From Sinotaia quadrata (Eukaryota > Mollusca > Gastropoda > Architaenioglossa > Viviparidae), in assembly GCA_028829895.1 (NCBI GenBank), contig CM054183.1, positions 70,961,071 through 71,025,070 on the forward strand: 64,000 nucleotides of DNA, given 5' to 3'. Position numbers and translations under genes: made by a program. This document shows, piece by piece, positions 12,431-42,399 of the stretch (its first letter is position 1; every line of letters begins with the position of its first letter). The notes beneath the pieces were generated by a model, which was not told the DNA's origin, made no database searches, and worked only from the letters and a program-made list of their open reading frames with translations.

Positions 12431-13029
12431 TGAAAGGGGAATTAAAAGTGAAAGTGAATAAAGCAAAACCATTTCATGGACACCAGGAAATATAACATGA
12501 AGAGTTTACAATAAGTGCATGCTGGAATGCTTTAAGGAAACAAAATTATAGAAATGTGGGACTTTAATAATAACAAATGCACACATTGCCCATTTATAAA
12601 ATAATTTATAAGACATATAAAAAGTAAAATATCCTGCTTGAAATTAGCACTGAGGTAACAAAAGTTGCAATGTTAGAGAGTAGCAGTAGATTTGTTGGAA
12701 CCCTCTATGAATACAACACTTGAGGTTTATACTTTATAATAAAAGTAAATGTATAATTATATAAAGTAATATCAATATTTCCCAAAATATTTTGGTAATT
12801 TGAATGAATGTATTTTCTCTATAACAAAAACTTTTAAGTGTTTGTTATATTCTATCTTGACTCAAAACATTTTATATGCCATATAATAAGAGGCAAAATA
12901 ATAAAAATTGATAAAAATAAATTAGAGATGTATATTCTAAGTATATGTAAATCTAAAATTAATTACACAATATGAAAAGTTAACCAAGATCATGTGTTAT
13001 TTCCAAAGTGTAAAAAGTTTTATATCTAA
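12431..13029. other. Unassigned AT-rich sequence
   Basis: I see no gene, element end or clear repeat. Confidence 0.4.
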
Positions 13030-13648
13030 AAATAATATCTTATTCAGCAAATAAAGAGTGCATATCTCTGGGCATATAGTGAATTGCAAATAACTAGGCA
13101 AATAGTTATATATCCCTGAGCATATAGTGAGTCACATTTATCTGGGCAAATAGAGAGTTGCATATCTCTGACAAATACTGACTCAATATCTCTGGGCAAA
13201 TAGAGAGTTGCCTATCTCTGGCAAATACAGACTCACATATCTCTGGGCAAACAGAGAGCTGCATATCTCTAGGCAAATAAAATCACATATCTCTGGACAC
13301 ATAAAGAGTCACATATGTCTGGACAAATAAAGAGTCACATATTTCTAGACTAATAAAGAGTCACATATTTCTAGACTAATAAAGAGACATATTTCTGGAC
13401 AAATAAAGAGTTACATATTTCTAAACTGATAAAGAGTCATATTTCTCTACAAATAAAGAGCCACATATTTTTGGACAAATAAAGAGTTACATATTTCTAG
13501 ACTAATAAAAAGTCATATTTCTCGGCAAATAAAGAGTGACATTTCTAGACTAATAAACAATCATATATTTCTGGATAAATAGTCACATATTTTTAGACTA
13601 ATAAAGAGTCAAATATTTCTGGGCAAATAAAGAGTCATATTTCTAGAT
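13030..13648. repeat. About 26-bp satellite, left block
   Basis: The core is AAAGAGTCACATATTTCTAG followed by ACTAAT, in more than twenty degenerate copies. The array is split by a hAT element and resumes at 14945. Confidence 0.8.
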
Positions 13649-14944
13649 CAGACTGGTCCAACTAGCAGCTCGAGGGCCACATTTGGCCTATGACCTCAGG
13701 TTTTGTGGCCTATGGAGACAAACGTAATGAAGAAGAAAAAATCTGAACTTGAAATAAGTGATTACGGAAGCTGTATCGCTTGCATGAAAGCTGTAGGTAT
13801 CTCAGTGTTTTCACCACATGTTTTGGTGGCTTATGAAGTCTAATCATTGATTGATTGATTTTTGCACATATTGAAAATAATGAGTGGCAAGAAGGGCAGC
13901 AAGAAGATGAAAATAAAAGTTTTAAGGATTCATAAGAACTGGACTATTTCATCATGAATTATAATGGCAAGATACAGTGTGTTGTTTGTATTCAGGTAAA
14001 AGCAGTTAGGAAGGAGTATAAACTATAATGTTAAGATCATTACACAACATAGTACAAAAAAAAAACAGTTGACAAAATACGAGGGAGTTGCTAGAACTGC
14101 AGTTTTATCAAGACTATAAGAAAAACTTCAAACACAGTCGGGTTTCTTTGTCAAGCCCTCAGCTAAGCAGATTGCTGTGTTAAGTCCTAAAGTGTATCAT
14201 TAGAACTTGCAAAGAACATGAAAGCGTTTTTTTTCCTGATGGTGAAATTGTAAAATAATGCAATTATCATGGCCTTTGGTGAAAAGTTTGTGTGAAAAAT
14301 TAGCAACTTTTCACTTGTCTCAACAAACAGTCTCCAAAAGAGTGCACAGTGTGATCTTCAAGCTGACCTTTTTCCAACAGGAAAAGGAAAGAACTTTTTC
14401 AAGCTTCTTACTGGTGATAGGTTGTGACAACTGATTCTGGTTTGCAGATCACAACTGTTTGGAAGCACATGTGAAAGTGCATTTTTGAATGATTCTTTTT
14501 TTTAAAAATCAAGTACAGGAGCTGGCTAAATAATGGATTTTTGTTACACTTATTGAGACTTTCTACAATGAATACACAGTCTGGCATCCTTGCTTTGGTG
14601 AAGGAGTCAGAATGCCCACAGACACTCACTGAGTTTAATTGTAATTTATGAATGGGAATATTTTTCTGTTATTCCTATGTAGCACTAGTATTTGTAACAA
14701 TGCTATTATTTAAAAAAGCACAAGTCTTAAAAAAAAAATCATTAAGATGTATTTTTTTTATTGCATTTTAACCCTTTTACTGTTGTCGCCATAATAATTT
14801 TTATTGAAAATCAGGCATATTTCTGATTTTTAATTAATGTGTCTTCTAAAGTAAGTCAATGATTCTAAGAAATAAGTGTGCGACCCTTGACTAGACATGT
14901 CTAGGAAAATCTGGACACGGTGATTTTGAAGTTGGACCAGCCTG
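13649..14944 (+). mobile_element. Degraded hAT DNA transposon, 1296 bp
   Basis: The left end reads CAGACTGGTCCAACT. The right end, on the opposite strand, reads CAGGCTGGTCCAACTT, giving terminal inverted repeats. The flanks are TTCTAGAT (13641-13648) and TTCTAGAC (14945-14952), an 8-bp target duplication with one mismatch, as hAT transposases make. It interrupts the 26-bp satellite, which continues on both sides. Confidence 0.85.
13880..14632 (+). pseudogene. Remnant of a hAT transposase
   Basis: Several plus-strand frames show scraps of a hAT transposase of the SCAND3/ZBED family. Near 14200-14260, residues like LELAKNMKAF then PDGEIVK match the family motif (LAK..KPFSDGE.IK). Stops and frameshifts separate the pieces, and the middle of the catalytic region is missing. 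It is non-functional. The family assignment is from pattern memory only. Confidence 0.55.
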
Positions 14945-15225
14945 TTCTAGACTAATAAAGAGTCATATTTCTGAACTAATAGTCACATATTTCTAGATAA
15001 ATAGTCACAATATTTTCAGACTAATAAAGTGTTACATATTTCTGGATAAATAAAGAGTCACATATTTCTAGACTAATGAATCACATTTCTATACTAATAA
15101 AGAGTCACCTATTTCTAGACTAATAAAGAGTCACATTTCTAGACTAATAAAGAGTCACATTTCTAGACTAACAAAGAGTCACGTATTTCTGGTCAAATGA
15201 AAAGAACCACACATTTCTGGGCAAA
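14945..15225. repeat. About 26-bp satellite, right block
   Basis: Continuation of the array at 13030-13648 beyond the hAT insertion, with the same TTTCTAGACTAATAAAGAGT core. Confidence 0.8.
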
Positions 15226-15604
15226 TATACTTTTGGATAAAGCATCCTCAACAATTACAATATATCCCCAGATTTTCTTATTTTTCCCAAACACTCTGCT
15301 CCACTCAGTTTTAATGTACTAACCGACTATATTTTAAGGACGGCTAGGAAAATGTAAAAATATTTTATGTCTTAATCTACATTCTCTTCTCTAATAAAGA
15401 AAGAAGAGTAACCATAAATAATAAATTTTACATGTCACTGAAAAGTCCATGATTATCATTTTTGTTCAAAATTAAAAAGAAAACCACAACTTATACTACT
15501 CAAACTTGGACAAGTTAGAGTAAATAAATAATGTTAGTTTAAACAAAAGTTATGATTGCTCATTTTCAGAGTCAATATTTATGTTTTATAATTCTAGGAA
15601 ATAT
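15226..15604 (-). other. TMEM144: Likely 3' untranslated region of TMEM144
   Basis: Sequence directly after the TMEM144 stop codon. It is AT-rich with no ORF. I could not fix the polyadenylation site. Confidence 0.4.
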
Positions 15605-33481
<17,877 letters not shown>

Positions 33482-33754
33482 TGTGGTGGCTTGTAAAGTT
33501 GTAGATGGGATCACTGAGGCTGCCTGATACTTTTTCTGAAACTGAATAAGACAAGAAATAAATACAGTGATTATTTCTAGAGTTAATCAAACACAAAACT
33601 AAAATTAAATACTCTATTCTTATAAAGTTTTGAATCAATGAATTCAGAGATTATATATCACCAACTGATGTTAATTTTGCAATTTTATATTAATATAAAA
33701 TCATACACATGAAATTATGTGCAAAAATTACAGAATTAAACTACTATGTTTACA

Positions 33755-34395
33755 AATACATCTACCTGTAACACAATCAAACTACAACCATTACAAATAC
33801 AACTACATCATACATGTAACACAATCAAACTACAACCATTACAAACACAACTACATGTAACACAATCAAACTACAACCATTACAAATACAACTACATGTA
33901 ATACAATCAATCTACAATCTTCTACAAGTACAACTACATGTAACACAATCAAACTACAACCATTACAAACACAACTACATGTAACACAATCAAACTACAA
34001 CCATTACAAACACAACTACATGTAACACAATCAAACTACAACCATTACAAACACAACTACATGTAACACAATCAAACTACAACCATTACAAATACATCTA
34101 CCTGTAACACAATCAAACTACAACCATTACAAATACAACTATATATAACACAATCAATCTACAATCTTCTACAAGTACAACTACATGTAACACAATCGAA
34201 TCAAACTACAACCTTCTACAAGTACTGTCACATTTAACATAATCAAACTACAATCTTCTACAACTCGTACAAGCATAACTGCATGTAACATAATCAAATT
34301 ACAATCTTCTATAAGCACAATCACCTGTAATATAATCAATATACAATCTTCTACAAGTAAAACTGCACGTAACACAAACTATAATCTTCTGCAAG
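33755..34395. repeat. 41-bp minisatellite, about fifteen copies (5' intron)
   Basis: The unit is CAATCAAACTACAACCATTA plus CAAACACAACTACATGTAACA. The right third is a variant with CAATCTTCTACAAGTACAAC. Confidence 0.9.
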
Positions 34396-34499
34396 CATAA
34401 CACAGATGTGCAGTGTTTAACTTGTACAAAATGATTATGTTGTTATATAATTAATTACAGGCCTATATGCACAAATTATTAATGTTGTCATGTTAATTG

Positions 34500-35000
34500 T
34501 TATGGTATGCTTATAATCATATATAAAACTGTTCTCAACAAATCAAGTGTGGTGTCATGTGATGTATTGTATTCATACAGAGCTATTATGAACAACTCAC
34601 ATATGTTGTTATGTGATGCAATGTTGTAATCATATATCACGTCTACTGTGAACAAATCAAATATATTGTTATGTGATTTACTGCTATAATCACACAGGTG
34701 TATTGTGAACAAATCAAGTATATTGATATGTGATGCATTGCTATAAGTATAATCACACAGGTATATTGTGAACAAATCAAGTATGTTGACATGTGATGCA
34801 TTGCTATAACTTGTAATTGTATAAGTATAATCGCACAGGTCTATTGTGAACAAATCAAGTATGTTGTTATGCAATGTATTGCTGTAATAATGTGAAGAAA
34901 TCATGCTGTTATATGATGCACTGCTATAATAACATAGGTATATTGTGAACAAATCAAGTACAGTGCCCTGTGATGTATTGGTATACTCAAATACCAGGCT
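34500..35000. repeat. About 57-60-bp degenerate array (5' intron)
   Basis: The core GTGAACAAATCAAGTATGTT with GTTATGTGATGCATTGCTATAA occurs about eight times. The minus frame is open for 150 codons by chance of composition. Confidence 0.75.
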
Positions 35001-35124
35001 ATACTAAACAATCCAAGTATGTTTCATGTGGTGTATTACTAATACTATCCTAATTTATGAAGTGCTAGGCCTACTCAAAATAATTTGTACAGGCTTATGT
35101 TCACATACTGATGATTCATTGATT

Positions 35125-35305
35125 GCCACGTTATCTGACAAAATCATCATGTTGCCACGTTATCTGACAAAATCATCATGTTGTCATGTTATCTGACAAA
35201 ATCATCATGTTGCCACATTATCTGACAAAATCATCATGTTGTCATGTTATCTGACAAAATCATCATGTTGCCACGTTATCTGACAAAATCATCATGTTGT
35301 CAAGT
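35125..35305. repeat. 29-bp minisatellite, about seven copies (5' intron)
   Basis: The unit is TTGCCACGTTATCTGACAAA plus ATCATCATG, in head-to-tail copies with no spacers. Confidence 0.9.
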
Positions 35306-36828
35306 AAATGTATCACTGTATTATGTACAATTAAAAACCAAATATGAGTAACAAATTATCAAGGTATATACAGTGCATATTAAAATTGAGTAAACAGTTA
35401 CAGAAAATGTTGAAATGAGAAAACTACATATTCAGAAGAGTAAAATTATTATTCTGATTAAAGAGTCCATGATATTAGCTATCTTTTAAAAATAAAGTGC
35501 TGCACTTTTTATATTTTAAATGTTATAGCTCTTTAACCTTAAGAAAAGTGGAATAAAGAAATTTAATATAAAGTAACTGTTCACAGCAAAAACATTTTTC
35601 ATCTGCAGAAAGGAAAATTCTTTTTTGCTGATGCTGCTTGGTAGTTAATCATAAATTAGCACTTGAGGCCTGCTGACAAAGATATGACACATGTAGCACT
35701 GTGCATGTTATAATATACACACATTTAGGCTTTTCCTAGAGATAAGTTTTCTAAACTTGTATTTAATTTTTTTAATTTCTTTGTCCACCCCACTCACTGT
35801 CATTAATCATGCCAAGTGACTCAGTGAGTGAGTGAGTGAGTGCACATGTGATCATATGTATGACTATAAGATTGAGAATATATATTCTGTGTGTGAGAGA
35901 GAAAATAATTCTAACACAAACACACACACACACACACACGTCCATACTAATTACTATTACAAATTTTCTATATAAATGTACAAATGTTGTAAAGGGAGAG
36001 TTAGGTTTTGTTAATTATTTATAATCAATTCATGAAATGCCTTTCTAAGAATATGTCTCTTTCAAAAATAATTGTAAGGAATATACAGTAAATAATCTTG
36101 ACTAACACAGTATGTGTGCTAGGTTCTATATCATGAATAAGCACATGATCAATGATGACTAATAGTAGTAATACTCCAGCTGATGATCTTGATGATATAC
36201 TATATCAATATGTGACCTTTGACACTGATTCAGTGAAGCAGTAGACTACTTGTTGTATCGCTTTTGTAAATACTAAATGGCAATTAAAAGTGTTAATGTA
36301 TAAATTTGTTAATTCTTGCTTTCACTGTTTCAGTCACAAATCATGTAATTATGTGATTGTGAACGATGATTCCACTTAATCAGTTAATGATTGAGGTCAC
36401 CAAACACGGAAATCGTTTACTATGAGCACCTGACTAATACAACCATTGTATTAATGAACGATATAGGCCTATAATTGTATTAATTAATTTTAAACCTCTC
36501 AATACTGAAAACTTTATTTGTAATTATTTCCTCAGTACACGCCATTATACACATAAGTCAGCGCATAACATTCAGTTTTATTTGCGATATTTTCTTTTAA
36601 TAGGTCATCTAACCAGTAACCTACTTTATAGAGCTTGTTTGTAAAGCTACAGGTAGATAACTAACAGAGTAACACTAACAGTAATCATGTCGAATAACTT
36701 CGATCCAAGCACGGATAGTTCTTCCGAGCATACAACAGACAGTATACGATCTATATTAGTATAAACACTGGGAGAAAAGAAAGCCATTTGAACTAGGATC
36801 TTCTCAGGACCATATTGTTAGATTACTT
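35306..36828. other. Rest of TMEM144 5' intron
   Basis: AT-rich, with a short GTGA run at 35822-35841 and a CA run at 35918-35940. No exon was recognised. Confidence 0.4.
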
Positions 36829-36830
36829 AC

Positions 36831-36890
36831 CTCCTTTCGCAAGACTGGTCACATGCGTCAGTGGTCAATGGTCTCTGGTCACTTTAAACC
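36831..36890 (-). other. TMEM144: Predicted non-coding first exon of TMEM144
   Basis: A strong donor lies at 36830-36825 (AAGGAG then GTAAGTAATC, minus strand), and a TATA-like box is 90 bases upstream. The coding exon at 33256-33481 begins after an acceptor, so an upstream exon is required. The right boundary shown is only the expected transcription start. Confidence 0.45.
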
Positions 36891-36917
36891 AATATTCAGA
36901 CCACTGCGATAAAAGTA

Positions 36918-36925
36918 TATTTATA
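36918..36925 (-). promoter_or_regulatory. TATA-box-like element upstream of TMEM144
   Basis: The minus strand reads TATAAATA, about 30 bases before the expected start and 90 before the predicted exon 1 donor. Position and orientation are right; nothing else supports it. Confidence 0.4.
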
Positions 36926-38979
36926 GTTCATAATTTTACTTAAAGCGACCAATGAAATCATGTGACCAAATTTACTTCCGACAAAGGGAGATAGATATAC
37001 GTGACTCTCTTTTAAATTATAGGTATTAATTTACATAGTCATTTCCACATCATTAAATCAGTATTTATTTTCATACTGTGCACTTAAAAATAAATTGGAC
37101 ATGTACTAATATTGAAAGCTGCACACACCAACAACAGCCCAACTTTCATCGTCAGCTGTGGTTTTAAGTAATCGCGGTGGCTGTATATCCCATATACAAA
37201 CTATTTTATTTACTTCCCTCTTCAAAAAAATATATATATATATTAACAGAATAATTGTTTCTATTGTTATTAAAACGTAAATGATGTATTATGTATGTTT
37301 ATAAATTAGCAAAGCTATTTATAGCTTCTCTGTAAGCCGTCTTAAATTCTGGAAACCTGTCTGGTATCGTAGACACAACACTGGTTGTCATTTTAGGAAA
37401 GCTCCGGCCAACTACTTTGTGATGTCACTTTGAAAAATTTACTATAGCTGTTGCTGTACTTGATAATCTTGATAATATGTATACTCTTGAAACTGAAAAT
37501 AATGCACTTCCTGTTTTACGGTTAAGAAATATAACTGCCTCCTCAAATCTGTATGTTCTTCGACGAAATTATTTTAGGCAAAAGCACGCGTTCTTGGGTA
37601 ATATATTTATCCTATTAAGAGTAACCATGGGAAAACGAGGGCTTTTTTTTTTTTTTTAATAAAGGACTAAGTATCATTTTTTTTTTTAAGTAGTGGAGGT
37701 CTCATGTACATACATCAGCAGCGACGAGGCGTGAAAAATAGTGCAGTTACAGGTTGTTCCATCCAACTTTACGTCACTCCTTTTAGGTTCTGTAAAATAA
37801 TTCAAAGCGAAACTGATCTTGTGGAAGTCACGTATGAAGACGAAGTCTCTTCTACATTTACCAAGTACTAAAAAAAATGGTGTGTGACTGATTTTAGCTC
37901 TTCACTGAGTATAGTGAAATATCTTTTCAAACTGCTCCTGAGGTCTTTGAGTATAATTTCAAAATTTCATTGAGTCTGTGGTTGCATTACTTGGGGATCC
38001 TTTTACTTGCCAACTAGAGGTAAGAAAAATGGCGACATCGACTGCAAGTCTCCTTCAAGTAAGACGAGAAAATGGAGCTCGATATCTGGAACCTTCAAAA
38101 TGATATTGCTCTGAAATCGACCATAACAGATGATAATTTTGGAATCAGTAGCGTACACAATAAAATCTTAATTCGATTCCACGTACCTTTGTGAACTGAT
38201 TTTTTTAATGATGAGAAGTGTGCATGCATGTGATTATATATGTACAGAATGAATAGCTGTTGTCCGTACAAAATGATGGGTCATCTCAGTGAAAGCCAAT
38301 GTTATCGGCCTAGACCAAACACTAACACGAAAGCTAGGTTATCATGAAATAAGTTGCTATCAAGGTAAGTTCCCCGCACACTAAGATTAATTCGATTATT
38401 ACTTTTCAGCAAATGAAATTCAGACAACTCTGATCTGGTTTGTAAAAGTATAACATTTTATTGAATTAAAATATCTATTAAAGTTTTCGAATGTTGTACA
38501 ACCGAATGACGTTATTGATTATCGTGACGTTTTAATCAAGATCTCGGACAGCAGTCTTGACAAACGTCGCACACAGTGGCGTCCCTTAGGCTAATGGACT
38601 GATAGCTGAATGTGGCCCGGTTATCTGCACAAAGTCATCCGAGAGTATGAAAAGGTACAAAAGGCATATCACTGTTGGAAATTGGCGAAGATAAAGTTTT
38701 TAAACTACATAGCTCAGTTACTGGACAGCGTTCAGATAAAAATTACACTGTCAAAGTAAAAACACGTCAGCTTAGGAATAGCACACAATGTATCCGTTTT
38801 AAGTCAAGATTAACATGCAAAGCATGCATTGCAACAGCACAAGTCTGTTTAGAGTCGTCATGTTTTCCAGGGAATGGGAATTTCTAAAGATTTTTTAACG
38901 ACATATGTCGGTGTGTGTGTAAATACATCGTCATATTTTTAAGAAGCACGGCAATTGTTTTATTTGTAAATCAAAACAA
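36926..38979. other. Intergenic region with no assigned gene
   Basis: A short open stretch around 37970-38110 on the plus strand contains an ATG in good context at 38031 (reading MATSTASLLQ) directly followed by a possible donor GTAAGA. The frame closes after 24 codons. A 70-codon ORF lies at 38675-38887. Neither is recognised. T-runs occur at 37640-37690. Confidence 0.35.
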
Positions 38980-39510
38980 AAGCCTCTGGTGTGAAATATA
39001 AATTAAAAATCAAAACATCACTCATCGTATTTAAAGTGTAAGGTAAAATCAAAACAAAAGCCCATGTGTGTTAAATATAAATTAAAAATCAAAACATCAC
39101 TCATCGTATTTAAAGTGTAAGGTTAAAAATCAAAACAAAAGCCCATGTGTGTTAAATATAAAATTAAAAATCAAAACAAATGCCTCTGTGTCTGAAGTAT
39201 AAAATTAAAAATAAAACTAAAGCTTCATTGTTTGAAATATAAAATTAAAAATCAAAACAAATGCCTCTATGTGTGAAGTATAAAATTAAAAATAAAACAA
39301 AAGCCTCGGTGTTTGAAATATAAAATTAAAAATCAAAACAAATGCCTCTGTGTGTGAAGTATAAAATTAAAAATAAAAGCCTCAATGCATAAGCTTACAC
39401 TTTAATTTGTTAGAAAAGAAAAGAAAAGAAACACAAAAAATTAAAAATAAAAACAAAAGCCTCAGTGTTTGAAATATAAAATTAAAAATAAAAACAAAAG
39501 CCTCGGTGTG
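38980..39510. repeat. About 38-bp degenerate minisatellite
   Basis: The core TATAAAATTAAAAATCAAAA with CAAAAGCCTCTGTGTGTGAA occurs about twelve times; early copies form a longer 75-bp higher-order unit. Confidence 0.8.
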
Positions 39511-39749
39511 CGAAGTGGTTCAATAGATCTAGAACACCAGAACACGTGACTATCTTACAAGCACAAGAAAACCTTGAGTTTTTGAAATATCGTGGTAGGA
39601 GTAAAATCATAGAGCTGTTTTGGATGTTAAATAAATAGTTTTAAACGTCTTATAACAGTTTAATACCTGTGAGAAAAATTTAAAATGACAAATACTTTAG
39701 TGTTTATATAGGATTAAATATTTGAGTTGTATCCATTTCAAAACAGTAC

Positions 39750-39945
39750 ACTCCCAAAAATAAAATGCAGTAATATACGTACTTGGATAAAAATTATCAA
39801 CCGTACAAAGCATTACACTCCCAAAAATAAAATACAGTAATATACGTACTTGGATAAAAATTATCAACCGTACAAAACATTACACTCCCAAAAATAAAAT
39901 ACAGTAATATACGTACTTGGATAAAAATTATCAACCGTACAAATG
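39750..39945. repeat. 67-bp minisatellite, three copies
   Basis: The unit begins ACACTCCCAAAAATAAAATA and contains TATACGTACTTGGATAAAAA. Near perfect. Confidence 0.9.
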
Positions 39946-39984
39946 TTCATGTAGTGCTTCTATAATAATTGATTACGTTTTCTA

Positions 39985-40555
39985 AGTATTGTCCTCTTAG
40001 ATAGCTGATTACGTATGTGTGTCTATATATTGTCCTCTTAGATAGCTGATTACGTATAGGTGTCTATGTATTGTCCTCTTAGATAGCTGATTACGTATTT
40101 GTGTTTATGTATTGTCCTCTTAGATAGCTGATTACGTATGTGTGTCTATGTATTGTCCTCTTAGCTAGCTGATTACGTATAGGTGTCTATGTATTTCCTC
40201 TTAGATAGCTGATTACGTATGGGTGTTTATGTATTGTCCTCTTAGATAGCTGATTACGTATGTCTGTCTATGTATTGTCCTCTTAGCTGATTACGTATGT
40301 CTGTTTATGTATTGTCCTCTTAGATAGCTTATTACGTATCTGTTTCTATGTATTGTCCTCTTAGCTAGCTAATTACGTATGTGTGTTTATGTATTGTCCT
40401 CTTGGGTAAGTGATTGCATATGTGTCTATGTATTGTCCTCTTGGGTAAGTGATTACATATGTGTATATGTATTGACCCCTTGGGTAACTGATTACTTACG
40501 TGTGTCTATGTATTGTCCTTTGGGTAGCTATGTGTGTGTCTCTGTATTGTCCTCA
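39985..40555. repeat. 41-bp minisatellite, about fourteen copies
   Basis: The unit is TATTGTCCTCTTAGATAGCT plus GATTACGTATGTGTGTCTATG. Copies drift from GATAGCT to GGGTAAG at the right end. Confidence 0.9.
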
Positions 40556-41510
40556 TTAGAATGTGTATATATTATCATCTTACTGAATCTATTCATGTTC
40601 AAGTGTTTGTTCTTGTTTTCTGGAAAATTTGTCTGATACAGAGATATTTGTATAGTTTTTTCTTTTGTCAAATGCATAATTTTTTCATTGCAATGTATTT
40701 ACATTTTCCCTATAACACAGACACAAAATAAAGAAAACGACCTTTAGCCTGATTTAGATAAAGTGATCAATATTCAAGCAATAACTTAAACAAAATAATA
40801 TAATGAATAAAAATAAGAATCGGCTAATAATAATTTCAAAATTATAATTATTATCTAATAATAAAACAGCAGCAACAGCACCAACTATAATAAGAGTAAT
40901 AACAATAATAATAACAATACTAATAATAGCAAGGATGCTGTGAGTGGATCTTATCTCACTTGGTTCGTAGTAATCCTGTGTTTTACCAAGCTAGATTTTA
41001 AACACACTGCTATTTTGTTTGTCATAGTTAGATTTTAAATACATTGCTATTTTGTTTACCAAGTTAAATTTTAAACACATTGCTATTCTGTTTACCAAGT
41101 TAGATTTTAAACTAATTTTTATGTTGTTTGCTGTGAGTCAGGAACGCATCACACGTTTACAATATTTGCTGTTCTCAGATAGAAATCACATGTTTATTGT
41201 TATTTACTACTGGTATCAAAATAATAACATGTATGCTGTTTCCTTGATGTCTGAGAGCACTACCACGTTTTAGAGCGTATACTGTTGTCATTCAGTGTTG
41301 TCACTCAGGAATCAGTAAAATATTATAATAACTTATTCTCAGATTCACAAAGTCACACGCAACAGTAGACAGCATGTCAACGTAAACCTCATGAGGAGAA
41401 TTCTATTGTAAATGGATTTACAGAGATCATATGCTCATTTAGTCTTAGTTGACGGCGTGTAAATGGTTTTACAGATAGATCATGTGTACATGTAGTCTTA
41501 ACTGACTACA
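40556..41510. other. Unassigned intergenic sequence
   Basis: Contains an AATAAT-rich stretch (40800-40930) and three to four degenerate copies of a 45-bp unit (TTTACCAAGTTAGATTTTAA) at 40980-41130. No exon was recognised. Confidence 0.4.
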
Positions 41511-41514
41511 TTTA

Positions 41515-41770
41515 CATGAGTTTACAGCGGAAACGTTTGCGAAAACTATGTTGTCTGTGTGATAAATGAGTTTACAGCGGAGACGTTTGTGAAAACTATG
41601 TTGTATGTGTGATAAATGAGTTTACAGTGGAAACGTTTGTGAAAACTATGTTGTCTGTGTGATAAATGAGTTTACAGAGGAAACGTTTGTAAAAAATATG
41701 TTGTCGTGTGATAAATGAGTTTACAGCGGAAACGTTTGTGAAAACTATGTTGTCTGTGTGACAAATGAGC
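41515..41770. repeat. 50-bp minisatellite, five copies
   Basis: The unit is AAATGAGTTTACAGCGGAAA plus CGTTTGTGAAAACTATGTTGTCTGTGTGAT, quoted here in two parts of which the second recurs with minor changes. Confidence 0.9.
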
Positions 41771-42100
41771 TAACATAACCTACATGACCTACAGAGAGAA
41801 TTTGTGTGGAAGTCTTTATTGATGTGTAAATTGATTTACAGAAATATAAACATGTACACATCCATATGTAAACATGCACACACTCTCGTACATAAACATA
41901 CACGAAATATAAATATGCACATACATCAATACGTACGCAGATTACATTAAATTACAGACAAATAATCGCGCAAATGAACACACTTCAACACTGAATACAT
42001 GTATCTTTCCTTTGTAACGAGTATAGAATTATGTTGATACTGTAACAGTTAATTACCTTGTGTAACAAGTATAGAATTCTATTGATACTGTAATAGTTAC

Positions 42101-42206
42101 CTTGTGCAAATCATGAGCTTGAAACTGTTGAGGTAGTCGTCCATGAGAACAGTAGACACTTCAAAAGCTGGCTCGCCAAAATCCGACTCCACGTTAAAGA
42201 ATACGT
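42101..42206 (-). CDS. Exon-like segment of an unidentified gene or gene remnant
   Basis: On the minus strand an acceptor (TTATACCTAG) is followed by 106 open bases and a donor (ACAAG then GTAACT). It begins and ends at split codons (2 bases each side) and encodes 34 full codons, VFFNVESDFGEPAFEVSTVL followed by MDDYLNSFKLMICT. The composition, with codon-like GC content in an AT-rich setting, looks like a real exon. I do not recognise the family. No partner exon was found within 5 kb on either side, so it may belong to a gene with large introns, to a lost gene, or be chance. Confidence 0.4.
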
Positions 42207-42399
42207 CTAGGTATAAATATATTCACAATACGTCTATCTATAATATATTAATAATATACGTCCAACAACAAATACATTCAGAATATACGTCCAACTACAA
42301 ATATGTCCACCTATAAATACATTCACAAAATACGTCCACCTATAAATACATTCACAAAATACGTCCACCTATAAATACATTCACAATATACATCCAACT
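42207..42399. repeat. About 28-bp array, split by a hAT element
   Basis: The core TACGTCCACCTATAAATACA with TTCACAAAA occurs about six times. One more unit (GTCCAATAACGAATACATTG) lies right of the transposon at 43058. Confidence 0.8.

Noticed and set aside
33482..33514. Earlier TMEM144 start at a GTG codon
   Set aside because: GTG is not a normal eukaryotic start; the ATG at 33481 is the first in frame and begins a signal-peptide-like segment.
35125..35305. Regular 29-bp repeats that could suggest a CRISPR array
   Set aside because: The copies are head to tail with no unique spacers, and the context is a spliced animal gene.
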